DNA of 64,000 nucleotides from CAXBGS01 sp963975425 (GTDB lineage Bacteria; Planctomycetota; Planctomycetia; Pirellulales; Pirellulaceae). Below the pieces are notes generated by a model. That model had not been told where the DNA came from, ran no database searches, and saw only the letters and a list, made by a program, of their open reading frames with translations. The position numbers were made by a program, and so were the translations under genes. Below, piece after piece: positions 40,724 through 49,329 of this stretch. The first letter of the stretch is position 1; each line of letters opens with the position of its first letter. The stretch lies in contig CAXBGS010000005.1 in assembly GCA_963975425.1 (NCBI GenBank), forward strand, positions 310,001-374,000, in the 5' to 3' direction.

Positions 40724-42223
40724 ATGGGTAAGCCAACCGGTTTCAAAGAGTTCGATCGCAAGAAAGTTCCTTGGCGTTTGCCTGTCGTTCGCATCAACGA
40801 CTACGACGAAATCTACACGGAACCTCGTGTCGAACATTTGCAAGAACAAGGTGCCCGCTGCATGGATTGTGGCGTTCCTTTCTGTCAATCGACGACCGGA
40901 TGCCCGATCGACAACTTGATCCCCGAGTGGAACGACTTGGTTTACAACAATCGCTGGAAAGAAGCGATCGAGCGTTTGCACAAAACGAATAACTTCCCAG
41001 AGTTCACCGGCCGCACGTGCCCGGCGCCTTGCGAAGGTTCGTGTGTGTTGGGAATCACGAATCCGCCGGTGACGATCAAGAACATCGAAAACGCGATCGT
41101 CGATCGCGCTTGGTCCGAAGGCTGGATCAAACCTCATGTGCCAACCAAACGCACCGGCAAAAAGGTGGCAATCGTCGGCAGCGGGCCGTCTGGATTGTCC
41201 GCCGCCGATCAATTGAATCAGGCCGGCCACGAAGTCACCGTGTATGAGCGTGCCGACCGAATCGGCGGATTGCTGCAATACGGCATTCCGAACATGAAAC
41301 TTTCAAAGGAAGCGGTGCAGCGGCGTGTCGACAAAATGACGGCCGAAGGTGTCAAGTTCGTCACCGGGGCCAATGTCGGCGCCGAGATCGATCCGAAAGA
41401 ATTGAAAAACGAAAACGATGCGTTGCTGTTGGCCTGTGGCGCGACCAAACCTCGTGACTTGCCGATCCCGCATCGCGATGCCAAAGGCGTTCATTTCGCG
41501 ATGGAGTTTCTGACGGCCAACACCAAGCAAATGGTTCACGGTGATAGCCTAGGCGATGAATTCATCAGTGCCGAAGGAAAAGACGTCATCGTGATTGGTG
41601 GCGGCGATACCGGAACCGACTGTATCGGCACCAGCATCCGTCACGGTTGTCGCAGCATGGTCAACTTTGAATTGTTGCCCAAACCGCCCGAAGATCGCGC
41701 GCCGGAAAATCCTTGGCCGGAATGGCCACGCGTTTTCCGCGTCGACTATGGCCATGAAGAGGCACAGGCCAAATTCGGCCGAGACCCGCGCGAGTACCAA
41801 ATCCTGAGCAAGGAATTCCTGACCGACGAGCAGGGCAACCTGCGAGGCATCAAGACGGTCGAAGTGTCTTGGACCAAAGACGACGACGGCGGTTGGCAAA
41901 TGGCCGAAGTCGAAGGCAGCGAAAAGGACTGGCCGGCGCAATTGATTCTGTTGGCCATGGGATTCCTAGGCCCCGAACAATACGTCGCCGAGTCGCTGGG
42001 CTTGGAAGTCGATCCACGCAGCAATTTCCAGGCGCTGCACGGAAAGTTTGCGACCAACGTGGACGGCGTCTTTGCCGCCGGAGACTGCCGTCGCGGCCAA
42101 AGCTTGGTCGTCTGGGCCATCAACGAAGGCCGTGGCGCCGCCAGAGCCATCGACATGTACTTGGAAGGCAGCAGCAACCTGCCGGCACCAGGGCAGACGA
42201 TGGGAACCGCCATGCAGGTCTAG
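40724..42223 (+). CDS. gltD: Glutamate synthase small subunit
   Basis: The 499-residue beta subunit feeds electrons from NADPH through FAD to GltB. The N-terminal double cluster region reads CMDCGVPFCQSTTGCPI and TCPAPCEGSCVLG. The FAD Rossmann motif is VAIVGSGPSGLSAADQL (about 145), and the NADPH motif is VIVIGGGDTGTDCIGT (about 287). The C-terminal FAD segment GVFAAGDCRRGQSLVVWAI is complete. Length and motif order are normal. It follows gltB on the same strand. Confidence 0.97.
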   Translation: MGKPTGFKEFDRKKVPWRLPVVRINDYDEIYTEPRVEHLQEQGARCMDCGVPFCQSTTGCPIDNLIPEWNDLVYNNRWKEAIERLHKTNNFPEFTGRTCPAPCEGSCVLGITNPPVTIKNIENAIVDRAWSEGWIKPHVPTKRTGKKVAIVGSGPSGLSAADQLNQAGHEVTVYERADRIGGLLQYGIPNMKLSKEAVQRRVDKMTAEGVKFVTGANVGAEIDPKELKNENDALLLACGATKPRDLPIPHRDAKGVHFAMEFLTANTKQMVHGDSLGDEFISAEGKDVIVIGGGDTGTDCIGTSIRHGCRSMVNFELLPKPPEDRAPENPWPEWPRVFRVDYGHEEAQAKFGRDPREYQILSKEFLTDEQGNLRGIKTVEVSWTKDDDGGWQMAEVEGSEKDWPAQLILLAMGFLGPEQYVAESLGLEVDPRSNFQALHGKFATNVDGVFAAGDCRRGQSLVVWAINEGRGAARAIDMYLEGSSNLPAPGQTMGTAMQV

Positions 42224-42529
42224 CTCGGACTGCATCAACTACGACGAACGTTGCAGCAGCCCCGCGATTGCGTGGGCTGGCTGCGACAAGCCGCATTTGC
42301 CATTTTACATTCGTGAAACTGGAATCCGGCAAGCTGCCATTGACTTCAAGTGAATCGGGTTCTTAGGTTCCGGGCCAAGCGGCCTTTGTAGCGCCGCCGG
42401 ATTGTATTTTCGCTTGGCTGTACCGATCGATTGCGAAACGGATTTCGCGCTCATCGGGTCGACCAGCCATTTGCCAGGATGGCTCGACAGGATTGACGAG
42501 TCGGTTCACTTTGTTCAAGGCAGACAGGG
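42224..42529. other. 306-bp spacer after gltD
   Basis: A GC-rich imperfect hairpin (GCAGCAGCCC at 42253-42262 with GGGCTGGCTGC at 42274-42284) lies about 30 bp after gltD. It has no T-run, so its role as terminator is unsure. Nothing else is seen. Confidence 0.4.
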
Positions 42530-43471
42530 ATGTTTCGGAATCGTTACACGCAGATTCATTGGACCGTCAGCGCCAGTATCATCGTCACGCTCTGCTCGAC
42601 GGGTTGTCGCAGCGGCATGTCGCGGATGAACATGTTCGGTTTAAAGAGCGAACCGTCGGCGGAAATGCTCGCGGGCAACGGCCCGACGATGACTTACCCG
42701 GCACCGCCAAGTGAATCAGCGACACCGCAAGCAATCGCTTCGATTGCCGCCGGGACGACAAGTTCCAGTGACGGCCCCATCACATCGCCAGCATCCGTAG
42801 CCGACACAGCAACGGCACAAGTCGCCGGGCTGGATATCGACCCGGGTTATGTCGCCCCAGCCAGTTCAGACAGTCCCGTTTCGAACATGGCCGCTGCTCA
42901 GGCCAACGGAATCTTCAATGCCAAGGCCCCGAGTTACGCATCGGCGGCGAACACCGCGGCGCCGAGTGGTTACCAGTATGGCGGAACAGGCCAATACGGA
43001 AGCACGAGCACCAACTCAGCAGCAACCACGCCCTCACCGGCCCCATCCTATGCATCGACCACTCCCGCATCGCCTGCATCGGCTTATGCCCAACCGGCTT
43101 CGATTTCACCGCCGGCTGATTTTGCGATTCCGACCTCTGAGGCCAGCTCGGGCTCCTCGGGTGGATTCACGATGCCGGACAACATGACACCATCGACTTC
43201 CATGGCCACGACATCGACCACGGCGACATCCACCAACCCCGCGTCATCATTCGCAACGCCCGATACCACGGTCGCGGCAGCGGGTCCTGAGCATCGCATC
43301 GCCACCGGCGATTTCGAATCCAGCATTCCAGCGATCGATACCGGTGCACCGGCATCGGCCCCATCGACTTCGGCAGGCGGATACACACCGGGCAGCACGT
43401 CCGGAGCGGTCGGATATCCCACCGGTGGATACTCCGCCCCCAGCCCGACCGGCAGCTCGTACTACCGATAG
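42530..43471 (+). CDS. Low-complexity Ser/Thr/Ala/Pro-rich lipoprotein
   Basis: A 313-residue protein. The N-terminus (SASIIVTLCSTGC) is a credible lipoprotein signal with the modified Cys at about residue 26. The rest is almost entirely Ser, Thr, Ala, Pro and Gly with small motifs such as SSGSSGG and GGYTPGS and no recognisable domain. It resembles disordered, probably surface-exposed planctomycete proteins. Codon use matches its neighbours. Function unknown. A 16-bp tandem repeat starts 20 bp after the stop. Confidence 0.72.
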   Translation: MFRNRYTQIHWTVSASIIVTLCSTGCRSGMSRMNMFGLKSEPSAEMLAGNGPTMTYPAPPSESATPQAIASIAAGTTSSSDGPITSPASVADTATAQVAGLDIDPGYVAPASSDSPVSNMAAAQANGIFNAKAPSYASAANTAAPSGYQYGGTGQYGSTSTNSAATTPSPAPSYASTTPASPASAYAQPASISPPADFAIPTSEASSGSSGGFTMPDNMTPSTSMATTSTTATSTNPASSFATPDTTVAAAGPEHRIATGDFESSIPAIDTGAPASAPSTSAGGYTPGSTSGAVGYPTGGYSAPSPTGSSYYR

Positions 43472-43490
43472 TGCACTCGCTTGGAAATAC

Positions 43491-43603
43491 CGTGCTCGTT
43501 GAATCCACGTGCTCGCTGAAAAGCGTGCTCGCTGAAAAGCGTGCTCGCTGAAAAGCGTGCTCGTTGAAAAGCGTGCTCGCTAAAAACTGGGCTCATTGAA
43601 ACC
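43491..43603. repeat. 16-bp tandem repeat, about seven units
   Basis: Consensus CGTGCTCGCTGAAAAG. Units start at 43508, 43524, 43540 (these three identical), 43556 and 43572, with decayed units at 43491 and 43588. The block starts 20 bp after the stop of the lipoprotein gene and ends about 145 bp before the 3' end of pyrK. Confidence 0.93.
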
Positions 43604-43749
43604 CGGGCATGTTGAACGTTGCAATCTTCGGAAAGTCGCACTCTTCGACTCGTCGCACAAGTTCAGCCAACCGTGAAGCGCGAACGGGCAACGGTGAAGC
43701 AGAAAACACTTTCGGATCGAATTCTCGCGAATTCTCTCACGCGCCGGTC

Positions 43750-44628
43750 TTACCAACAAATCTTGTCGGCGTCGAAGATGGGTCCTTCGACACAGGTTCG
43801 CTTGTAGTCCCATTGTTCGGGACTATCTTCGCGCACTTTGGCCACGCAAGAAAAACAGATACCGATGCCGCATGCCATCGGCGTCTCCATCGACACCTGA
43901 CAGTCCACGCCCGCGGCCAAGCAGACTTCGGCAACTTTCTGCATCATGATTTCCGGCCCGCATGTCACGACCCGGACGCGATCGCCATCGGAAAGTCCGG
44001 CAAGCCGCTGAGCGACCAGATCGGGCACGAGTCGTTTTTCACCTGCCGACCCATCATCGGTACACAGCGTCACGTCGAATCCGGCGGCGCGAAAGTCATC
44101 AACGCCCGCCAGCAAGCTTGATCGACGAGCGCCGTAGATGATTTCGACTTCGTTGGCCCAACCGCCGAGCCTCTGCGGCGTCCCAAACGCCTGAGTCCCC
44201 AAAGCCTCACGGCCGAGCAACAGCATCGGCGTCTGCCCGATCCCGCCAGCGGCGATGATCAGTCGATCACATGGCCGTGGGTCGAATCCGTTGCCCAGCG
44301 GTCCCCAAACCGTGACCAGTGTTCCCAGCGGCGATGCGGCAATCGTTTGCGTGAACGCTCCTTTCCGGATGTAGACCAAGTCGACCCAGCGGGCCGTCCC
44401 GCTCGGATCCTGGATCACGTCATAGACGGCAAGGGCACGACCAATCAGCGGTGCGTCACGTCCCTTCATTCGGATCATGACAAATTGCCCCGGGACGACG
44501 GATGCGGCAATCTCGGGTGCCGACACGCGAACCAAGAATGTGTTCTCGGCGATCTCGTCGTTGCGTTCGATGGCAGCATCAACCTGACGCATCGCATCGG
44601 CATAAAAATCGGCATGCAGTTTGGACAT
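43750..44628 (-). CDS. pyrK: Dihydroorotate dehydrogenase electron-transfer subunit
   Basis: A 292-residue FAD and 2Fe-2S flavoprotein that passes electrons from dihydroorotate dehydrogenase (PyrD type 1B) to NAD in pyrimidine synthesis. Motifs: VPGQFVMIRM and RALAVYD (FAD), AAGGIGQTPMLLLG (NAD), and the cluster set ETPMACGIGICFSCVAKV with KRTCVEGP near the end. The order is that of PyrK. The start is the ATG at 44628. The gene abuts the pseudouridine synthase gene (stop at 44633) on the same strand, so the two are probably cotranscribed. No pyrD is in the window, so assignment to another ferredoxin-reductase-like role cannot be fully excluded. Confidence 0.9.
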   Translation of the reverse strand: MSKLHADFYADAMRQVDAAIERNDEIAENTFLVRVSAPEIAASVVPGQFVMIRMKGRDAPLIGRALAVYDVIQDPSGTARWVDLVYIRKGAFTQTIAASPLGTLVTVWGPLGNGFDPRPCDRLIIAAGGIGQTPMLLLGREALGTQAFGTPQRLGGWANEVEIIYGARRSSLLAGVDDFRAAGFDVTLCTDDGSAGEKRLVPDLVAQRLAGLSDGDRVRVVTCGPEIMMQKVAEVCLAAGVDCQVSMETPMACGIGICFSCVAKVREDSPEQWDYKRTCVEGPIFDADKICW

Positions 44629-44632
44629 GGCT

Positions 44633-45961
44633 CTAGCGTTTACGTTTCTTGCCGGTATTTTTCTTTGTCGCGCGTTTCTTCGTGGATCGCTTGGTGCTGC
44701 TTGTCGTTCTCTTTGTCACTCGTCGGCCTTCGCCGCGACGTGACGCAGCAGGCGCCTCGCGTTTGGTGGATCGTTTTTTGGTGGTCCGCTTTTTCGTCGC
44801 CTTCTTTGTCCCACGCTTGGTCGTTCGCTTGGTCGTTCGCTTGGTCGACGCACCTTTCGTTGCCGATCCGCGTGTCGCCGATCGCCCCGACGCTCGGCCT
44901 GATGCGCCGCTCGCTTTGCCGGCCACTTTTCGCTTGGTCGATCGTTTCTTTTTGGGCTCCGATTCGCTGCCTTCTTGGCCGATGACGCTGCCGACGGTTT
45001 GACTTTCGCCGAAATCAAATTGCGTTTCCGAGAACTGATCGGCGCGTGACTTTGGCCCTCGTTTGCGAGGCGGCTTGACGACCGTCTTTTTTGCGGAGGT
45101 TCGATCACTAGCCGGTCCTCGCTTGGGTTTCGCGCCGGAGCGAGGTTTGCGCGAGGGTTCGGCTTTGGCTTGGGGTGCGTCCGCAGCGGTGGCGACTTCG
45201 CGGCGCAGCTTTTGAACTTCTTCTCGAGTCACGATCCGGTACGCACCGGTCGGCGTGTCACCCAAACGCAACGTGCCGACGGCGATGCGACGCAACTGTT
45301 GGACCTTATGGCCAAAGCGAGCCAGGATTCGGCGGATTTCGCGATTTTTCCCCTCACGCAGCACGATCTCTAGATCCGTCGCGCGTGGTCTGGCTTTTAA
45401 GATTTTCGCCCCATCCACTTTCACCAGGCCTTCGGAAATGTAGATGCCTTTTCGCATCTTGCGCATCGTCTCGTTGTCGACTTGGCCGGCCACCGTCACG
45501 CGATAGACCTTGCGGACGCCGAATTTTGGATGGGTCAACTGTTGGGCCAAGTCGCCGTCGTTGGTCAACAAGATCAGGCCTTCGCTGTTGCGATCCAGCC
45601 GACCCACGGGAAAGACTCGCTCGGTGGGCGGCACCAGGTCGATCACGCGAGGTCGTCCTTGCGGATCACGGTTGGTCGTGACGACGCCGACCGGTTTGTT
45701 GACCGCATAGTAGGTCAGTTTACGCGGCTTAAGGTTCACGCCATCAACGCGGACCTTGCTGGACTGGGGATCGACGGTCGTGCCCAGCTTGGTGACGATC
45801 TCGCCATCGACTTCGACCCGTCCCGTCTCGATCAGCTCTTCACACTGACGTCGGCTACCAAAGCCGGCCGAGGCGAGCAGTTTTTGCAACCGCTGTGGCC
45901 GATCATGCTGTAAAGCTGTGGACGGCTTTTGGGAAGATTTTGAGGTGGCGCGGCGAGGCAT
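44633..45961 (-). CDS. RsuA/RluB-family pseudouridine synthase with a basic tail
   Basis: A 442-residue protein. An S4 RNA-binding domain (RLQKLLASAGFGSRRQCEELI, about 24-75) is followed by the RsuA/RluB catalytic domain with GRLDRNSEGLILLTNDGDL, whose Asp is the catalytic base, and KVYRVTVAG and GKNREIRRILA. It makes pseudouridine in rRNA (RluB/RluE/RsuA-like; the site cannot be told). The last 170 residues are an extremely Lys/Arg/Thr/Ser-rich tail (KKATKKRTTKKRSTKRE and similar) like histone H1, not present in the Escherichia coli enzymes. Four bp separate its stop from the pyrK start. Confidence 0.93.
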   Translation of the reverse strand: MPRRATSKSSQKPSTALQHDRPQRLQKLLASAGFGSRRQCEELIETGRVEVDGEIVTKLGTTVDPQSSKVRVDGVNLKPRKLTYYAVNKPVGVVTTNRDPQGRPRVIDLVPPTERVFPVGRLDRNSEGLILLTNDGDLAQQLTHPKFGVRKVYRVTVAGQVDNETMRKMRKGIYISEGLVKVDGAKILKARPRATDLEIVLREGKNREIRRILARFGHKVQQLRRIAVGTLRLGDTPTGAYRIVTREEVQKLRREVATAADAPQAKAEPSRKPRSGAKPKRGPASDRTSAKKTVVKPPRKRGPKSRADQFSETQFDFGESQTVGSVIGQEGSESEPKKKRSTKRKVAGKASGASGRASGRSATRGSATKGASTKRTTKRTTKRGTKKATKKRTTKKRSTKREAPAASRRGEGRRVTKRTTSSTKRSTKKRATKKNTGKKRKR

Positions 45962-46058
45962 TCAGTAAATCCGAGGGGCAGGCAGATGCTTTGCGATCAG
46001 CCTACCAAAACCACACCGTTCTGTGACGCGGGCATCCGCGATCAAACTGGCGCCGCGG

Positions 46059-46116
46059 TCCTGTCCCTTGGATAGGAACTGGTCCCGGTGGATAGGTCCT
46101 GGTCCCGGTGGAGAGG
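46059..46116. repeat. 20-bp tandem repeat near the small lipoprotein 3' end
   Basis: Three units of about 20 bp (consensus TCCTGGTCCCGGTGGATAGG) end 17 bp before the stop codon of the minus-strand lipoprotein gene, on its downstream side. Confidence 0.8.
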
Positions 46117-46132
46117 ATTTAGTGGCAGCGTG

Positions 46133-46402
46133 TCACTGGGCCATGCGAAACGCATCGGGTGCGATCCGGTTTCGAACCGGCAGCGGCAGCGGCTGCTGGT
46201 ACCCCGGCGGACGCGATGCCGCCTCGTAGGGCCCAATATCATTCTGGGGGAATGGATCGTGGATCACGGCGGTCGCCTGCTGCTGATCCATTGGCCCGGC
46301 CGCGGGCAAGATGCACGGTCCCTGACAGCCCGACGCGGCGATGGCGGCCAAGAGCGCACCCGTCAAAGCGATTCCGCGCGTCGTGTTGATTTTGCGTGGC
46401 AT
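46133..46402 (-). CDS. Small lipoprotein
   Basis: An 89-residue protein with a clear lipoprotein signal (ALTGALLAAIAASGC, modified Cys at about 26). The mature part is short, Pro/Gln-rich and without a domain (PPGYQQPLPLPV). A GGAGCGACC stretch upstream of the ATG at 46402 may serve as Shine-Dalgarno. Function unknown. It is separate from the downstream pseudouridine synthase gene by 171 bp with a tandem repeat. Confidence 0.78.
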   Translation of the reverse strand: MPRKINTTRGIALTGALLAAIAASGCQGPCILPAAGPMDQQQATAVIHDPFPQNDIGPYEAASRPPGYQQPLPLPVRNRIAPDAFRMAQ

Positions 46403-46544
46403 CGGTCGCTCCGCGGGATGAAAGATTTGAAAACCGCAACTTTACGAACTGCGGCAATGCGAAGCCAAGAGTGATGTGGGATATCCTGGGTCCGGCCCGC
46501 TGGTTTCACGCCTTTCGTTTCACGCTTTCCCCTCGATCACAGCC

Positions 46545-48242
46545 ATGCCACTGATTCAGCCCTTTCCCGTCGTGTTTGCCATCGCGGCGGCACTCGCATC
46601 CGCGCTGCCCACCCAAGGCGAAGGGCAAATCGGGTCGCCGATCGTTCGAATCGCAGTGCCCAACCGGGACGGTGAATTCTTGCAGGTTCAGAAAACGGTC
46701 GACGACCAATTGATTCTGACGGCGAACGAATCTTTTTTTCCGCAACTGGGACTCACGGCTCGTGGCCAAGGGCAACATGCCGACATTGCTGGCATGAACA
46801 AGAACGAATCATTCGCCGAGATTCGAGACTGGGACCCAAATGACATTGCCGAATGGGGGCTGTGGCTTCCGCAAAACGGCGAAGTCGAGGTGAGTTTGTT
46901 TTCCAGCGGTGGTCGCTTCTCGGTATCGTTAGACGGAAAAAACGAGAAACTGCATCGGAATCGAACCGCAAAGTTTACGATTGATCATCCGGGACAACTG
47001 TCACTGAAACTTCGCTGCGAAACGGCTGCACAAGGTTCCGCTGCGGGAAACAACGACGCGAACGCAATTGCTGTGCAAAGAATCGTCGTCTCTGGATCTG
47101 CGGCCCGAGGCGGCGGTGTGATACGCACGCGTTGGCGACCGGCCGCCGCGCACACCAAGTTCTACAGCGATCAACAGCCAGAATCGGTCCGTCTGTGGGT
47201 GATGGAAATGGATGCCGTGCCAAGCGACCTAGGATTCTATAGTCCCATCACGACGCCATTCGGTTACTACGGCCCGTCATGGAACGCCGATGGGACAGTG
47301 AATGCAGGATTCAATTTTTCGTTGTGGTCGTACGGCCGAAACCAACCGGAACCTCCTGTCGAACAATTGTCGCATCTGATCGCGATCGGCAACCCCGATG
47401 CCAGCTTTGACGGCTTTGGACATGAGGGTACCGGCGTGAAGATTCGCAATTGGTTGCCGCTGAAGGGGCGACAGGGACAGCGCCAGGCCATCGCACTGCG
47501 CGTCGAACCAGGCCAGACTTACGACACGTATCACAGTTACTTCTATGCCACGGACCAGCAACGGTGGCGACTGTTCGGGTCGGGAAAGAAATTCAACAAA
47601 GGCAAACCACTTGAATCATTGTGGGTCGGCAGTTTCGTCGAAGTCCCTGGGCGAGCGGCGGTCCAGCGTACCGGCGTCTATCCGCGCGTCATGCGATACC
47701 GGGGTTGGGTCATGGATGAAAACGGACACTGGTTCGCGCTGAACCGTATGACCAACGGAAATATTGACCGCGAAACAAATTTGACGCATTCGCGCCGCGG
47801 GGTAACCGGTGACGGATGGTTCTTTTTAGAAACAGGCGGCTGGACACTCCGAAAACCACCCAACGGCGGCAAAGACATCTCCATCGCAACACCGGCCGAT
47901 CAATCACGGCCACCATACCTTTCGCCAGAGAAGCTCGCTGCGCTGCGAACCGTGCCGTGCCGAATTGAGGTGACGCAGATGCAAAGCGCGAATCCGAGCG
48001 AGCTGTACTTTAACGTGAAAGAAGCCGGAAAGAACGCGACCGCAACGGCCTATTGGGGACGCAGCGATGGATTGACGTTTGCGGACCGCTGGGAACACAG
48101 CATGCCCATCACCGATCTTTCCGAAGGAAAAAATCGCGTGACCCTTGCGCCAATGGCAATGAAAAGTACGTTCTACGTGAGACTGCTATTGAAAAACGAT
48201 CAGGGGCAATTTTGGTCGCCCGACACGTTCGTGACGAAGTGA
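46545..48242 (+). CDS. Secreted DUF3472-family protein
   Basis: Start at the ATG at 46545 (MPLIQPFPVVFAIAAALA), a good signal peptide; the frame extends 23 codons upstream without signal character. The 565-residue protein has an N-terminal beta-sandwich with WDPNDIAEWGLWLPQNGEVEV (about 90-110), and a DUF3472-like core (FGYYGPSWNADG, FNFSLWSYGRN, TYHSYFYATDQQRWRLFGSG). A fibronectin-like C-terminal domain follows (NRVTLAPMAMKSTFYVRLLLK). DUF3472 proteins are exported and often near sugar or sulfate degradation genes. No enzymatic residue is known to me. It is a single gene. Confidence 0.85.
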   Translation: MPLIQPFPVVFAIAAALASALPTQGEGQIGSPIVRIAVPNRDGEFLQVQKTVDDQLILTANESFFPQLGLTARGQGQHADIAGMNKNESFAEIRDWDPNDIAEWGLWLPQNGEVEVSLFSSGGRFSVSLDGKNEKLHRNRTAKFTIDHPGQLSLKLRCETAAQGSAAGNNDANAIAVQRIVVSGSAARGGGVIRTRWRPAAAHTKFYSDQQPESVRLWVMEMDAVPSDLGFYSPITTPFGYYGPSWNADGTVNAGFNFSLWSYGRNQPEPPVEQLSHLIAIGNPDASFDGFGHEGTGVKIRNWLPLKGRQGQRQAIALRVEPGQTYDTYHSYFYATDQQRWRLFGSGKKFNKGKPLESLWVGSFVEVPGRAAVQRTGVYPRVMRYRGWVMDENGHWFALNRMTNGNIDRETNLTHSRRGVTGDGWFFLETGGWTLRKPPNGGKDISIATPADQSRPPYLSPEKLAALRTVPCRIEVTQMQSANPSELYFNVKEAGKNATATAYWGRSDGLTFADRWEHSMPITDLSEGKNRVTLAPMAMKSTFYVRLLLKNDQGQFWSPDTFVTK

Positions 48243-48338
48243 CCGATTGCGACGAAGCGGGCCAAAACCACCAGCGAATAACGGGGCACCAGAGAATGAA
48301 AACGTGTCTTTCGACGGGTTACCCAGTGCCGGCCGCAC

Positions 48339-48947
48339 CTACGGCTGGCGAATCCAGAATCGCTTGCGGGTAGATGTATTTTTCTTGGGCAATCGCTCGA
48401 TACCCGATTCGTTCAGTGGCGCGCTCGCCAATGTCGTCCGCTCGGACGATTCGGTGACGAGCACCGATTGCTTTTGTTTTCGATCTGTGTTCGCCGCAGA
48501 CGCTTGCGGATCGATCGCGGCCGACGCTTGATCGGTAACGACATCCGCGGCCGCAAATGCGTGGTCTTGGTTCGGCGCGATGCTGACGTTCGGATCTGCG
48601 AACTCGGTTTTGTCCAGCGCGGTAAACCGCCGCTCGATTTGATCCGGTCGCGTGATCGGTACCGCCAAGTCCTCGTAGGTCAGTGGCGCCGAAAGTTCGC
48701 GTCGGGCAGGCCATGGCGGCGTCGCGGTCGCCTGAGGTGGCGCCAGCCGATCAAGCCATTCCGTCTGGGGCTCTCCTTGATCGACTAACATGCCCAGCGA
48801 CGTCGGCGTCGTCGCATCGTTGACGCTGCGGACGTCGGCGGGGACATCCACCGGCGTTGGGGATTCACCGGGCGTTGTGCGGCGAAAGGGCAGGGCGGCA
48901 AGCGTGCCACCGGCGACGATCATGAGACCGAGAGTAAGATTTCGCAA
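48339..48947 (-). CDS. Anchored hypothetical protein
   Basis: A 202-residue protein with an N-terminal hydrophobic helix (LTLGLMIVAGGTLAALPF) and a polar, Pro/Ala/Thr-rich remainder without a recognised domain. The end is basic (KKNTSTRKRFWIRQP). The frame is long and well coded, so I take it as real. Function unknown. It is a single gene facing the DUF3472 gene. Confidence 0.72.
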   Translation of the reverse strand: MRNLTLGLMIVAGGTLAALPFRRTTPGESPTPVDVPADVRSVNDATTPTSLGMLVDQGEPQTEWLDRLAPPQATATPPWPARRELSAPLTYEDLAVPITRPDQIERRFTALDKTEFADPNVSIAPNQDHAFAAADVVTDQASAAIDPQASAANTDRKQKQSVLVTESSERTTLASAPLNESGIERLPKKNTSTRKRFWIRQP

Positions 48948-49329
48948 GGCATTAGGCTCAGAGCTGGGGTGCGTCGACAGACCGCGTCAGAACGTGATTG
49001 TTCTCGGCTGCGGTGGAAACCAGCTTCGTCCGTGAAGACTCAATTAAAAAATGCTTCTTGCAATAGAGAGGTATCGGCAGCCCAAGGCGGGTGGCATGAT
49101 CAAAAATACGAAAAGTGACATAATTTCTTCAGGCCCCCGAATTCGTTCAGGGCCAGGACTTCTTCGGGACGCGAACTTACTCAGAACTCCAGCCTCCGAT
49201 TCTCCGGGACCGGAACGACAGACGATCTCAACCGCCCTTCGATCCAAGGCCCGCGGCTGATAGGATTTCCGCTTTGACCCCGTATCTTTTCGCTTAATAT
49301 CACACCACCTGCACGCAGAAAACCTGACC
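48948..49329. other. 382-bp divergent spacer upstream of ychF
   Basis: A promoter-like pair TTGACC (49274-49279) and TAATAT (49295-49300), 15 bp apart, lies 30 bp before ychF. The rest has loose repeats of TTCTTC and CAGGACTTC type and no gene. Confidence 0.5.

Noticed and set aside
43491..43603. CRISPR array
   Set aside because: Units of 16 bp are directly adjacent with no spacers and no cas gene is near. The other tandem repeats in the window fail for the same reason.
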